Position numbers and translations under genes: made by a program. From Flavivirga rizhaonensis (lineage in GTDB: Bacteria > Bacteroidota > Bacteroidia > Flavobacteriales > Flavobacteriaceae), in contig NZ_SRSO01000001.1 of the NCBI RefSeq assembly GCF_004791695.1, forward strand, positions 186,001-250,000: a stretch of 64,000 bases of DNA. The letters are read 5' to 3'. Each line of letters starts with the position of its first letter. Within the stretch, counting starts at the first letter, position 1. Shown here piece by piece: positions 9,089 to 17,864 of this stretch. The notes below the pieces were generated by a model. It saw only the letters and a list, made by a program, of their open reading frames with translations. It was not told where the DNA came from and did not search any database.

Positions 9089-9727
9089 TTATTTTCCTCC
9101 AAAAAGCCCACCTAGCAACCCTCCTAGGCCACCTTTCTTTTTATTACCACCTAATACCATACCTGCTACATCGTCAATAACGCTTCCGTCTCCATCAGCA
9201 TCAAGAATAGATTCAATGAAACTTTGTTCTTGTTTAGGAGAATTGCCTCCAAGTAATCCACCTAATAAGCTTTCAATACCACTTGAATTACTTACGTTTT
9301 GTTGTCTACTTTGTTTTCCTAAAACACCCATTAGTATGGGTGCAGCTACTTTTAATATTTGAGCCACAGATCCAGCATCGATACCAGATTTCTGGCTTAA
9401 TGCATTTTCAACATGTTGTTGTTTACCTCCCAATACATGGCCTAATATTTTTCCTCCGTCATTTAATACATTATCATCTACGCCACCACTAAATAAACCA
9501 CCAAGATTGTCTAAAATACTTCCGTCGTGTTTACTATTTAAAGCACTAAGTAAACCTTCTGCTCCTTGTGGGGTCGCTGAATTACGTTTCATAGCTTGCA
9601 TTAAAACAGGCAAAGCCATTGTTAAGACACTTCCGGTTTTACTTTCGTCTTGTCCTGTTTGACCAGCTACACCACTGATAATAGTTTTTCCAAGGTCGCT
9701 GTTTAATAAGTCTAAAATTCCTGCCAT
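9089..9727 (-). CDS. DUF937 domain protein
   Basis: This 212-residue protein begins MAGILDLLNSDLGKTIISGV, and the repeated VLTMALPVLMQAM and ILKVAAPILMGVLGKQ segments mark two copies of the DUF937 helical unit, as in this family (YidB-like). The C-terminus is very Gly-rich with acidic DADGDGS and basic KKK patches and ends GLLGGLFGGK. It has no signal peptide. The function is unknown. It is a single-gene unit with its own terminator. Confidence 0.88.
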   Translation of the reverse strand: MAGILDLLNSDLGKTIISGVAGQTGQDESKTGSVLTMALPVLMQAMKRNSATPQGAEGLLSALNSKHDGSILDNLGGLFSGGVDDNVLNDGGKILGHVLGGKQQHVENALSQKSGIDAGSVAQILKVAAPILMGVLGKQSRQQNVSNSSGIESLLGGLLGGNSPKQEQSFIESILDADGDGSVIDDVAGMVLGGNKKKGGLGGLLGGLFGGK

Positions 9728-9787
9728 AATATTTTATTATTTTATTTAATTGAAAAAGTTGGTTAGTGAAATTGATTGGTCAATGTA

Positions 9788-9818
9788 CAAAAAAAGTCCT
9801 AACATATAAGTTAGGACT
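9788..9818 (-). terminator. rho-independent terminator downstream of serA
   Basis: Nine-bp stem AGTCCTAAC (9795-9803) / GTTAGGACT (9810-9818) with a 6-nt loop. On the minus strand the stem runs directly into a T tract (complement of the A run from 9789). It sits 36 bp beyond the serA stop. Confidence 0.88.
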
Positions 9819-9853
9819 CAATTTTATCTCTTAGGTCACATAATGACTCATAA

Positions 9854-10804
9854 TTATTTTAATATACTGATAATTTGATCTGCTAATTCAGTACCAATTC
9901 TATCCTGAGCTTCATTAGTTGCTGCGCCAGTATGAGGTGTTAATGATAACGAAGGGTTCATTAATAGTTGGATTTCTGGTTTAGGTTCTTTTTCGAAAAC
10001 ATCTAAAGCTGCTCTTGCAATTTTTCCGCTAGTAATAGCTTCAACAAGGGCAACTTCGTCAACAACACCACCACGAGCTGCATTAACAAGTATAGCTCCA
10101 TCTTTCATGATTTCTAATTCAGATTTGCCAATAACGTAGTTTTCTTGTGCTGGAACGTGTAGCGTTAAGAAATCTGCTTGTTTTAAAACGTCTTCTTTAG
10201 AAATAGTTTTAATGTTAAAATTTAATTTTTGACCATCAAAAAAGTCTAATTCTAAATTAGCTTCATCCATAAAAGGATCAAAAGCAACCACTTTCATACC
10301 AGCTCCAATAGCAACCTTTGCAGTCGCTTGGCCAATACGACCAAACCCTAAAACACCTAAGGTTTTTCCTTTTAACTCAGAGCCTTTTGCATAAGCTTTT
10401 TTCAAGCCTTTAAAGTTAGAATCACCTTCTAATGGCATGTCTCTATTTGAGTTATGTAAAAAACGAGCTAGTCCAAATAAGTGTCCAAATACTAGTTCTG
10501 CAACCGAGTGAGAAGATGCTGCTGGAGTATTAATAACACTACGCCCTTGTTCTCTGGCATATTCAACATCAATATTATCCATACCAACACCACCACGACC
10601 AATGATTTTTAAATTTGGACACGCATCGATTAAGTCTTTACGTACCGTAGTAGCACTACGCACTAATAAAACAGTAATGTCCTTTTCGTTGATATAATTA
10701 ATTAATTGTTCTTGTGCCACGGTTGTAGTTATGACTTCAAAACCACCTTTTTCTAGCGCATCAATACCACTTTGTGAAATACCGTCGTTTGCTAATACTT
10801 TCAT
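9854..10804 (-). CDS. serA: D-3-phosphoglycerate dehydrogenase, short form
   Basis: Oxidises 3-phosphoglycerate to 3-phosphohydroxypyruvate with NAD, the first step of serine synthesis. It is a D-2-hydroxyacid dehydrogenase of 316 residues: the Rossmann motif GFGRIG is at 153-158, NAARGG places catalytic Arg244, Glu273 is in FEKEP, and His291 is in LTPHTGA. The substrate-binding region GRGGVGMDNIDV is at 69-80. There is no C-terminal ACT domain, so serine feedback through ACT is not expected; this short form is usual in Bacteroidota. It lies downstream of serC on the same strand, separated by a 132-bp repeat-containing spacer, and ends at a clear terminator. Confidence 0.95.
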   Translation of the reverse strand: MKVLANDGISQSGIDALEKGGFEVITTTVAQEQLINYINEKDITVLLVRSATTVRKDLIDACPNLKIIGRGGVGMDNIDVEYAREQGRSVINTPAASSHSVAELVFGHLFGLARFLHNSNRDMPLEGDSNFKGLKKAYAKGSELKGKTLGVLGFGRIGQATAKVAIGAGMKVVAFDPFMDEANLELDFFDGQKLNFNIKTISKEDVLKQADFLTLHVPAQENYVIGKSELEIMKDGAILVNAARGGVVDEVALVEAITSGKIARAALDVFEKEPKPEIQLLMNPSLSLTPHTGAATNEAQDRIGTELADQIISILK

Positions 10805-10936
10805 TCTTTAAGTTTAAAGTTGAAAAGTATAAAGTTTAAAGTTGTTAGAACTATTAGACTTTATACTTTGTAATAAATTTATTTCTAGAGTTCGAGTAGG
10901 CAACTGTATACTGCAACTGCTTACTGCAAACTGTTT
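10805..10936 (-). repeat. low-complexity spacer between serC and serA
   Basis: The spacer holds three near-copies of AAGT(T/A)TAAAGTTGAAAAG-like sequence (10808-10845) and a run of CTG-containing words, CAACTGTATACTGCAACTGC and the next ACTGC units (about 10901-10932). The second part has the same style as the 186-bp tandem array at 22.95-23.76 kb. I see no gene or terminator. Confidence 0.5.
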
Positions 10937-12001
10937 TTATGCTTTACTTTCTAATTCACTCATGACTTCAACCAATGCTTTTACACTATCTAAAGGCAAT
11001 GCATTGTACATAGATGCTCTATAACCACCAACACTTCTATGACCGTTTAAACCATTTATACCAGCTTCTTTAAGCATGGTTTCGAAAGTTTCCTTTAGAT
11101 TTTCGTTTTCTAAGGTAAAGGTAGCATTCATGTCAGAACGATCTTCTTTAGCAGCAAATCCTTTAAATAATGGATTTAAATCAATTTCAGAATACATTAA
11201 TCGTGCTTTCTTTTCGTTTTCTTTTTCAATGGCCGAAATACCACCAAGATTTTTTAACCATTCTAAAGTTAACATGGAAGTATACACTGCAAATACAGGA
11301 GGTGTATTAAACATACTGCCTTTACTTATATGTACTTTATAATCCATCATTGATGGAATTTTACGAGACACCTTTCCAAGAATATCTTCTTTAATTACCA
11401 CAAGGGTAGTTCCAGCTGGTCCCATATTTTTCTGTGCACCTGCATAGATTAAATCGAATTTAGAAAAATCCAATGTACGGGAAAAAATATCGCTACTCAT
11501 ATCACAAACTAATGGAATATCACATTTTGGAAATGCTTTCATTTGTGTTCCGAAAATAGTATTGTTAGAAGTACAGTGAAAATAATCGTAATCTGTAGGT
11601 ATTTCGTAGCCTTTAGGAATGTAATTATAGTTAGCATCTTTTGAAGAACCTAATTCATAAATATCATCATAAATTTTTGCTTCTTTAACGGCTTTATCTG
11701 CCCAAGTACCAGAATTTAAATATCCAGCTCTTTTTTCTAAAAGATTTAAAGCAACCATTAAAAATTGTGTACTGGCACCACCTTGTAAAAACAGAGCTTT
11801 GTAACCTTTGCCTTCTAATCCAAGTAATTCTAAAGCTAATGCTCTAGCTTTTTCCATAATATCTACAAAAGCTTTACTTCTGTGTGAGATTTCAATTAAA
11901 GATAAACCGCTGTTATCTAAATCAACGACTGCCTCTGAAGCTTTAAGTAATACTTCTTGAGGTAAAATACATGGACCTGCACTAAAGTTATGTTTTTTCA
12001 T
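10937..12001 (-). CDS. serC: phosphoserine aminotransferase
   Basis: Transaminates 3-phosphohydroxypyruvate with glutamate to give phosphoserine (and acts in the vitamin B6 branch where present). The 354-residue protein starts MKKHNFSAGPCILPQEVLL, as SerC proteins do; the PLP lysine is Lys191 in YAGAQKNMGPAG; GGASTQF and NTPPVFAVY are also family motifs; it ends GGYRASMYNALPLDSVKALV. It is encoded upstream of serA on the same strand, so the first two steps of serine synthesis are linked here; a phosphoserine phosphatase is not in this window. Confidence 0.96.
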   Translation of the reverse strand: MKKHNFSAGPCILPQEVLLKASEAVVDLDNSGLSLIEISHRSKAFVDIMEKARALALELLGLEGKGYKALFLQGGASTQFLMVALNLLEKRAGYLNSGTWADKAVKEAKIYDDIYELGSSKDANYNYIPKGYEIPTDYDYFHCTSNNTIFGTQMKAFPKCDIPLVCDMSSDIFSRTLDFSKFDLIYAGAQKNMGPAGTTLVVIKEDILGKVSRKIPSMMDYKVHISKGSMFNTPPVFAVYTSMLTLEWLKNLGGISAIEKENEKKARLMYSEIDLNPLFKGFAAKEDRSDMNATFTLENENLKETFETMLKEAGINGLNGHRSVGGYRASMYNALPLDSVKALVEVMSELESKA

Positions 12002-12015
12002 TTTCCTATCCCTAA

Positions 12016-12100
12016 CCCTTTCCAGGGGAAAGGGAATTTTATGGGCGAATTTTTAGTTAATATTTATTTTTAACTCCAACCTTCCTTCCCAATGGGAAGG
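12016..12100. repeat. two GC-rich hairpins in the serC upstream region
   Basis: Two short inverted repeats: CCCTTTCC/GGAAAGGG with a 3-nt loop (12016-12034) and CCTTCCC/GGGAAGG with a 3-nt loop (12084-12100). They stand out in AT-rich flanks and resemble REP-like elements found between genes in flavobacteria. They lie in the 179-bp gap between the acyl-CoA reductase stop and the serC start, so they could act in the serC leader or as a terminator of the upstream gene. The role is not established. Confidence 0.5.
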
Positions 12101-12180
12101 ATTGAGGATGGGATGAAATTTAAGATGCAAAGTTGCTAATTAATTGGATATTTACCGCTAAAAATTCAATAATTTTTTTA

Positions 12181-13239
12181 TTAAATTGCTAATAAAAATT
12201 CAATAGAATCAACACTATCCGCATAATCCCAAAGTTGGGGTTTTTGAGTGGCCCCAAAAGTAATTTCATTTTCTGTAAATCCATTGGAGACAATACATTG
12301 AATTTGCTGTATTTCTTTATCTAATTTTTCTTTCAATTGCTTGGGTGATTCATAGTATTCATAAAAAACTGTTGCAATGGGTGAAGCATGGCTTTCATCT
12401 TCTTTTATCATTAAAAAACCATTTTCTAACATATCAAACTCACTCATTAAATATACAGCCTTATTATAATCATAATTGTTGGCATATTTTGCTTTATCAA
12501 TAATAGGATGCCAGTGGTACATCGCTTCAAAAAAGGCATCAAAATTATAATTTTTTGGAACAAATAATTTAGAGACATTTCTACAGCCTAGACCATAATA
12601 TCTAAAAATATCTTCAGAAAGCGCCACCAGTTCTTCTTTAGATTCTTTTCCGCTTAAAACGGCTACCGAATTTCTGTTGTTTCGTATAATAGATGGTTTG
12701 TTTTTAAAATAATGCTCAAAATAACGTGCTGTGTTATTACTACCAGTTGCTATTACGGCATCAAAACCTTCAATTTTATCTTCGGTAAAGGTCATAGTGC
12801 CTTTAAATTCCGGTTGAACAAATTCTAAATACTTTGCCAAATAAGGGAGTATATGTTTATCGTTTGATGATTGTTTTATTAAGACATGATGACCAGAGAT
12901 AAGCACTGATAAAAAATCATGAAACCCAACTAATGGAATATTACCGGCCATAATAATGGCAACTTGTTTAGGTTTAGTGATATTAATCTGATATGGCTCT
13001 AACCACTTATTGAGATTCTTCGTTGTTAAAGCTTCTGTCCAATTTTTAATTGAAAACCGAATATTCTCTTGTGTAAACCACCCATTATTTTCTTCGGCTA
13101 GTTTTAGTTGATGTTTAAAACCATCGAAGAATGTATCGTTGTGTTCAACATTATCATTTTTTCGAATAACTTCATTAGAAAATTGACTTAAAAAATCTCC
13201 TAATTTTACAAAAGCGTTAATTCTTTGTTGTAAATTCAT
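12181..13239 (-). CDS. LuxC-family acyl-CoA reductase
   Basis: A 352-residue protein of the LuxC/acyl-CoA reductase family, which reduces acyl-CoA to aldehyde with NADPH through a cysteine thioester. Visible motifs are [31 protein letters not shown] and [16 protein letters not shown], the last holding the probable active-site Cys. The frame extends 47 codons upstream, but that part overlaps the divergent ferredoxin gene and its promoter; ATG at 13239 gives the natural start [17 protein letters not shown]. It is one of the conserved neighbours of serC/serA and the ferredoxin in Flavobacteriaceae. The physiological substrate is unknown; there is no luxD/luxE-type gene nearby. Confidence 0.85.
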   Translation of the reverse strand: MNLQQRINAFVKLGDFLSQFSNEVIRKNDNVEHNDTFFDGFKHQLKLAEENNGWFTQENIRFSIKNWTEALTTKNLNKWLEPYQINITKPKQVAIIMAGNIPLVGFHDFLSVLISGHHVLIKQSSNDKHILPYLAKYLEFVQPEFKGTMTFTEDKIEGFDAVIATGSNNTARYFEHYFKNKPSIIRNNRNSVAVLSGKESKEELVALSEDIFRYYGLGCRNVSKLFVPKNYNFDAFFEAMYHWHPIIDKAKYANNYDYNKAVYLMSEFDMLENGFLMIKEDESHASPIATVFYEYYESPKQLKEKLDKEIQQIQCIVSNGFTENEITFGATQKPQLWDYADSVDSIEFLLAI

Positions 13240-13245
13240 TCTGTA

Positions 13246-13277
13246 TTTGGTTATGAATGGTTTTGGCGTTATTTTTG
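13246..13277 (+). promoter_or_regulatory. Bacteroidota-type promoter for the ferredoxin gene
   Basis: TTTG at 13246-13249 and TATTTTTG at 13270-13277 match the -33 and -7 (TAnnTTTG) elements of primary-sigma promoters in Bacteroidota, with a 20-nt spacer. The ferredoxin ATG is 39 bp downstream. Confidence 0.6.
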
Positions 13278-13315
13278 CGTCTGCAAATTTAAGCAAACTC
13301 AAGAGAAAAAAGGCT

Positions 13316-13681
13316 ATGGCTATTATAATAACAGATGAATGTATAAATTGTGGTGCTTGCGAACCTGAGTGCCCAAACACAGCAATATATGAAGGTGCCG
13401 ATGACTGGCGCTATAAAGATGGTACTAGTTTAGAAGGTACTGTTGTATTAACTAACGGAAACGAAGTAGATGCAGACGAGGCTCAAGAGCCAGTAAGTGA
13501 TGAGATTTACTATATTGTTCCAGATAAATGTACAGAGTGTAAAGGATTCCATGATGAACCACAATGTGCTGCGGTTTGTCCTGTAGACTGTTGTGTGCCT
13601 GATGAAGATGTGGTTGAAACAGAAGAAGAGTTGTTAGCTAAACAACGCTTTATGCACCCCACCCAGAAGGATAGTTTATAA
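13316..13681 (+). CDS. 4Fe-4S dicluster ferredoxin
   Basis: A 121-residue electron carrier with two [4Fe-4S] cluster motifs: Cys9, Cys12, Cys15, Cys19 ([12 protein letters not shown]) and Cys72, Cys75, Cys84, Cys88 ([18 protein letters not shown]). Further cysteines (Cys92, Cys93) follow the second motif. The 8-residue spacing between the second and third Cys of cluster two is characteristic of the YfhL-like/Alvin-type ferredoxins. An upstream in-frame ATG at 13247 would add 23 residues but lies inside the promoter, so ATG 13316 (MAIIITDEC) is chosen. It is divergent from the acyl-CoA reductase gene; the redox partner is unknown. Confidence 0.93.
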   Translation: MAIIITDECINCGACEPECPNTAIYEGADDWRYKDGTSLEGTVVLTNGNEVDADEAQEPVSDEIYYIVPDKCTECKGFHDEPQCAAVCPVDCCVPDEDVVETEEELLAKQRFMHPTQKDSL

Positions 13682-13702
13682 TCTATCATAAATTATAAAA
13701 TA

Positions 13703-13732
13703 AATCCTGAGCTTTACGCTTAGGATTTTTTT
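13703..13732 (+). terminator. rho-independent terminator of the ferredoxin gene
   Basis: Stem AATCCTGAGC (13703-13712) with CGCTTAGGATT allowing one G-T pair, loop of about 4 nt, followed by a run of T residues to 13732. It is 22 bp after the ferredoxin stop. Confidence 0.85.
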
Positions 13733-13783
13733 GTTGCAGCCATATAAAGAATTATTTTAGCTTTAAACTAAATTAATATTATC

Positions 13784-14572
13784 TTGAAAGAAGCAGCATT
13801 TATTCTAGATCATGATTTAGCCCCATTTGTTAACTGTATTTATACAGATGAAAATTTTGATGTTAATGGACATACCAATATTCCTTTGTATGCCGATGGC
13901 TATCCAGGAATTATGTTTCAGCAAACTGAAAATGACTTCTTTCTCCTTCCAAAAAACAAAAAACTATCAGAGCTTTTTCTTTTTGGACAAACGTTAGCAC
14001 CAGTTTCTTTGGATGTAAAAGGACTTTATAAATTTGTAGTCATTCAATTATATCCTTTTGCTTCTAAATATTTATTGGGTATAGATCCTAAAGTTTTAAA
14101 TGATGATTGTTATGATCTATTACAAATTGACTATTTAAATGTTGAGAGCTACAGACAGTCACTAGTACAAGCTAATAATTTGGATGAACAAGTGAGTATC
14201 ATTTCAGATTTAATGCGGGAATTGATTAGAACACATAAAGTTTCTGAAAACGACAACATAGAAAAAGCTATTTCTATAATAATCCAGAATAAAGGTCAAA
14301 TAAAAATAAAAGATTTATTAGATAAAATTTATATGACTGAACGTACGTTTGAACGTAATTTTATGACTTATATAGGTTTAACACCTAAACAGTTTTCTAA
14401 GATAATTCAGTTTCAAAGCTCCATAAATAAGTTAACACAAGCTACTTATAATTCTTTATTAGATGTTGGTTATGATAGTGGTTTTTCCGATCAATCTCAT
14501 TTTATAAGAACTTTCAAAAGTTACACAGGACTAACACCTTCTTATTATCTTAATCATTTATCTAATCGATGA
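13784..14572 (+). CDS. AraC-family transcriptional regulator
   Basis: A 262-residue regulator. The N-terminal half (about 1-150) is a sensing domain with NIPLYADGYPGIMFQ, similar to the N-terminal domain of many Bacteroidota AraC proteins. Residues about 165-260 form two HTH motifs: IKIKDLLDKIYMTERTFERN and the second one ending DVGYDSGFSDQSHFIRTFKS, then GLTPSYY. The start is TTG at 13784; no ATG or GTG gives a fuller N-terminus. It is followed 72 bp later by an NAD(P)-binding protein gene on the same strand, its likely target, though this is only positional inference. Confidence 0.88.
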   Translation: MKEAAFILDHDLAPFVNCIYTDENFDVNGHTNIPLYADGYPGIMFQQTENDFFLLPKNKKLSELFLFGQTLAPVSLDVKGLYKFVVIQLYPFASKYLLGIDPKVLNDDCYDLLQIDYLNVESYRQSLVQANNLDEQVSIISDLMRELIRTHKVSENDNIEKAISIIIQNKGQIKIKDLLDKIYMTERTFERNFMTYIGLTPKQFSKIIQFQSSINKLTQATYNSLLDVGYDSGFSDQSHFIRTFKSYTGLTPSYYLNHLSNR

Positions 14573-14644
14573 TTTTGTCGGTTTTGTTCAATTTTTAGAT
14601 TTGTATATCAAATACTTTTGCCTCATAATCTTAAATAGAAAATT

Positions 14645-15277
14645 ATGAAAGTAGTAATATTTGGTTCTACAGGAACTATAGGAAAACATCTTATTGAACA
14701 ATCTTTAGAAAAAGGACATCAAGTATTGGCCTTTTGTAGGGATGCAGAAAAGCTAAACATATTCTCTAATCCAAATCTAAAAATTAAGGAAGGGGACGTT
14801 TTCAATATAAACGATGTCGCTTCAGCTGTAAAAGGTCAGGAAGTTGTTATTATAGCACTGGGTTCTGGAAAAAGCAGAAAAAGTGTTGTTAGATCTCAAG
14901 GCACTAAAAATATAATTGCAGCTATGGAAGATAATGGTGTCAATCGATTAATCTGCCAAAGTACATTAGGCACTTATGAAAGTAATAACAACCTCAATTT
15001 CTTTTGGAAATATATTATGTTTGGATGGTATTTAAAACAAATTTTTTTAGATCACGAATTGCAGGAACGTTATGTGAAGGATAGCAACCTGAATTGGACT
15101 ATTGTAAGACCTGGTGCTTTTATCGATGGTGAAAAAACAGAACTTTACCGACATGGTTTTGGATCTAAAGCAAAGTCATTAAAACTTAAAATTTCTAGAG
15201 CAGATGTTGCCGATTTTGTCTTAAAGCAAATAGGAAATCCACATTATTTACATAAATCTCCGGGGTTATCCTACTAA
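14645..15277 (+). CDS. NAD(P)-binding atypical SDR (NmrA/YwnB-like)
   Basis: A 210-residue single-domain protein with the Rossmann motif FGSTGTIGKHLIEQ at the N-terminus (residues 5-18), KEGDVFN, VIIALGSGKSRKSVV and the conserved WTIVRPGAFIDGEKT near residue 160. This is the NAD(P)H-binding (NmrA-like or BVR-B-like) atypical short-chain dehydrogenase group; substrates vary and none can be named. A possible -7 box TACTTTTG lies at 14613-14620. It is downstream of the AraC gene and ended by its own terminator. Confidence 0.85.
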   Translation: MKVVIFGSTGTIGKHLIEQSLEKGHQVLAFCRDAEKLNIFSNPNLKIKEGDVFNINDVASAVKGQEVVIIALGSGKSRKSVVRSQGTKNIIAAMEDNGVNRLICQSTLGTYESNNNLNFFWKYIMFGWYLKQIFLDHELQERYVKDSNLNWTIVRPGAFIDGEKTELYRHGFGSKAKSLKLKISRADVADFVLKQIGNPHYLHKSPGLSY

Positions 15278-15293
15278 GAATAAATTAAGGTAT

Positions 15294-15331
15294 AACAAAA
15301 ATCCTAAGTTTTTTTACCTAGGGTTTTTGTT
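15294..15331 (+). terminator. rho-independent terminator after the NAD(P)-binding protein gene
   Basis: Inverted repeat AACAAAAATCCTAAG (15294-15308) / CCTAGGGTTTTTGTT (15317-15331), with mismatched or G-T positions, 8-nt T-rich loop. It is 16 bp after the stop codon. The A and T flanks make it usable on both strands. Confidence 0.75.
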
Positions 15332-15461
15332 AAAAAGTGCATATTAACGCAACTATTGATTAAAAATGGCATCTATATATTTAGTATTTGTAGCTTAAGA
15401 AGCTTAGATAACTACTTATATTGATTTGAATCATTAACGTTTAATTTTACTCATTTTGCAC

Positions 15462-16028
15462 ATGACTTTTCTGGAATTTTTCAATGCTACTGTAAGTACC
15501 TCTATACCATCATACGAAGAATTCCATTTTCCTGTTAAAAAAGGCTTTTTTAAAAAAGGGGAGATCTTGACCGAATACGGACAGGTAGAGGACTCTTTAT
15601 ATTTTATGAACAAGGGGATAGCAGAGATTATCATAAAAAGTTATATGTCTGAAAAAGTAATAGATTTCTTTTTTGAAAAAGAGTTTTTTTGTTGTTTTAC
15701 TTCTTTTCTGAACCAAAAACCTGGAGATGTTCGGGTTGTGGCATTAATGGATTGTGATGTTGAAGTCATTAAACGCGAAGATTTGATGCAAGCTTATAAT
15801 GATTCATTTGATGTAAATAAGTTTGGAAGAATTATGACTGAACATGGTTATATAAGAAAATCTAATAGAGAAAAAGCACTTTTAACAAAAACAGCCGAAG
15901 AGATTTATGTTGAAATGCTCAAAAGCAAACCAGATTATATCTCTAATATTCCAGTTAACAAAATAGCTAAATATTTAGGTATTCACCCGGAAAGCTTAAG
16001 TAGAATTAGAAAGAAATTACATTCTTAG
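15462..16028 (+). CDS. Crp/Fnr-family transcriptional regulator
   Basis: A protein of 188 residues with a cyclic-nucleotide-binding-like beta-roll (about 15-110: FKKGEILTEYGQVEDSLYFM, and the PGDVRVVALMDCDV stretch) and a C-terminal HTH (about 145-188: INKIAKYL-like VNKIAKYLGIHPESLSRIRK). It is the short Bacteroidota Crp/Fnr type and lacks the cysteine set of Fnr, so it is unlikely to sense oxygen by an Fe-S cluster. TTG at 15456 is possible but ATG 15462 is preferred. The gene is convergent with the next lipoprotein gene, 6 bp away. Confidence 0.88.
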   Translation: MTFLEFFNATVSTSIPSYEEFHFPVKKGFFKKGEILTEYGQVEDSLYFMNKGIAEIIIKSYMSEKVIDFFFEKEFFCCFTSFLNQKPGDVRVVALMDCDVEVIKREDLMQAYNDSFDVNKFGRIMTEHGYIRKSNREKALLTKTAEEIYVEMLKSKPDYISNIPVNKIAKYLGIHPESLSRIRKKLHS

Positions 16029-16034
16029 GATGCT

Positions 16035-16853
16035 TTAATTAGTCTTTTTAATTTCGATAGCATCGCAGGTACCTACAAAAGGAACTCCAGTAGTATAAAA
16101 AGCATAAGTGATCAGCCCAACATAAACATTATTGCCATACGTTGGTGCCGTTCCGGGTAGATTTCCAGTTCCATTATAAAGTGTCCAATTATCAGACGTG
16201 CTATCACCAGTAAAGTTAGGAAGTTGCCAATATACCGTGAGCGTATTGTTTTCACTTCCAACAATGCGTATGTCGGCTCTTCCGTTAGGAACAGTATTAG
16301 CGCCAATATCATTTACCGAAGAGCCTCCATTTAGCGTGTTTTTCCCTTCAATGGTAAACGCAGTAGATCCTCTGTGTCCAACCACTACATGAGATGAATT
16401 TATAGAGTTGAAATCTTCTACATGAACCTGAACACCTGCAAAATTATACGGACTGTTCGCCGATGTCGGTGCTATTTGTGAATTGTCTATAGTACCAATA
16501 CCTATGTTTCTTGCGATAAACTCAAAAGGAAAAGCCACTAATTTAGCATCCAACCGACCTTGATCTTGATTAAAATGTAACGTTTTGTTATCGGAATTGT
16601 CAGTAAGAACAGCACGATATCTTCCAGCTACTCTTGAAACATCAGGTAATGACGAAGCGTTATTAGTTACAAAGTCAATTAAGGCTCCGGTTCCATCAAA
16701 ATCATCTACAATATCAGTTGTTGTATTGTCTTGATCGTCTTCCTGATTGTCTTCATTTTGAGAAGGTGTGCCGTTTTGTGGTGGTATATCATCCTCTTTT
16801 TTTGAACATGAAAAAGCAATGAATAATACAAATAACAGGGTATAGTATTTCAT
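16035..16853 (-). CDS. lipoprotein of unknown function, 272 aa
   Basis: Type II signal peptide MKYYTLLFVLFIAFSC with Cys16, followed by an acidic linker rich in Asp, Glu, Asn and Gln (about 17-50). The rest reads as a single beta-rich domain with IVDDFDGTGALIDFV, SSHVVVGHRGSTAFTIEG, LTVYWQLPNF and VYVGLITYAF, which suggests a concanavalin/LamG-like carbohydrate-binding or structural fold. I do not recognise the family. It stands alone, with an upstream gap to 17051 shared with the divergent hydroxylase gene. Confidence 0.75.
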   Translation of the reverse strand: MKYYTLLFVLFIAFSCSKKEDDIPPQNGTPSQNEDNQEDDQDNTTTDIVDDFDGTGALIDFVTNNASSLPDVSRVAGRYRAVLTDNSDNKTLHFNQDQGRLDAKLVAFPFEFIARNIGIGTIDNSQIAPTSANSPYNFAGVQVHVEDFNSINSSHVVVGHRGSTAFTIEGKNTLNGGSSVNDIGANTVPNGRADIRIVGSENNTLTVYWQLPNFTGDSTSDNWTLYNGTGNLPGTAPTYGNNVYVGLITYAFYTTGVPFVGTCDAIEIKKTN

Positions 16854-17050
16854 AATAAAGTAGGTTATAATTTGGGTTTTCTAAATTAGTATTAGAAATA
16901 ATAAGCTAGGCTAATATAGAAAATATTTTAATAGCCTCTTTTTTTAAGCCTTAATAACATTTTGAAAATCAAATTCCTAACATAGATCAAGGATGATTTT
17001 TGGTTAGTTTTTTTTAGAGTTCATAATTTTATAAAAAAAAACTTAAAGCT

Positions 17051-17830
17051 ATGAATTTAGAAACTATCATTTCACAATTACCAACTCCTTTAGAGGTTTT
17101 ATTAGACCCTATTTCATTAATCGTTTATGCTATTTTAGGGAGTTTATTTATTTGGGAATCGTTATTTCCCGCGAGGCAATTACCCAAAATAAAATTTTGG
17201 AAGCTTCGCGGATTACTATTCTTTACTGTGTTTTTATTACTAACAACATATATTCCATTATTATGGGACGATTTTTTCATAAAATTTCAATTGTTTGATT
17301 TAAGCTATTTAAGTTTGACGACGCAAATTATATTAGGTATATTTTTATTTGAGCTTGTACAGTATGGTTGGCATATTAGTATGCATAAATCCAACTTTTT
17401 ATTTAGGGTATCCCACCAAGTTCACCACAGCTCAGAACGTTTAGACGTTCCCAGTACATTTGTTTTTAGTATTAATGATATGATTGGTATATCGCTAATA
17501 GGATCTATTAGTTTTGCTGTTATCATGGGATTATCTCCAAAAGCTATTACTGCGGTAATTCTATCCACTACTTTTTTTGGAGTTTTTCAACATGCAAATA
17601 TTAACACACCAAGATGGATTGGGTATATCATTCAACGTCCTGAAAGTCATACGTTACATCATGCTAAAGGGATACATAAATATAATTATACCGATTTGGC
17701 TATTATAGATATGTTGTTTGGGACTTTTAAAAACCCAAAAACACATGAACATGAAACAGGGTATTATTTGGGAGCTTCTCGCAGACTATTGGATATGCTT
17801 ATGTTTAGAGATGTCACTAACCAAAAATAA
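17051..17830 (+). CDS. fatty acid hydroxylase / sterol desaturase superfamily protein
   Basis: A 259-residue membrane protein with four to five helices and the His clusters that bind the di-iron centre: HISMH, HQVHHSSE, HANINTP and HTLHHAKG. The superfamily hydroxylates or desaturates lipids. The substrate is not predictable from sequence; flavobacterial members may act on membrane lipids or pigments. It begins a plus-strand set with a secreted metalloprotease and a methyltransferase, with 34 bp to the next start, so co-transcription is likely although the functions do not obviously connect. Confidence 0.88.
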   Translation: MNLETIISQLPTPLEVLLDPISLIVYAILGSLFIWESLFPARQLPKIKFWKLRGLLFFTVFLLLTTYIPLLWDDFFIKFQLFDLSYLSLTTQIILGIFLFELVQYGWHISMHKSNFLFRVSHQVHHSSERLDVPSTFVFSINDMIGISLIGSISFAVIMGLSPKAITAVILSTTFFGVFQHANINTPRWIGYIIQRPESHTLHHAKGIHKYNYTDLAIIDMLFGTFKNPKTHEHETGYYLGASRRLLDMLMFRDVTNQK

Positions 17831-17864
17831 TAGAATCAGGTTGTTTTATAATAAAAAAAGACGA

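Noticed and set aside
9131..9492. Plus-strand reading frames across the DUF937 gene
   Set aside because: They are the complement of a Gly/Leu-rich gene with clear family motifs and have no support of their own.
13240..13380. N-terminal extension of the acyl-CoA reductase
   Set aside because: It would overlap the divergent ferredoxin gene and its promoter, and the added 47 residues do not look like LuxC proteins.
17718..17864. N-terminal extension of the M43 protease
   Set aside because: It lies inside the preceding hydroxylase gene in another frame and would hide the lipoprotein signal.
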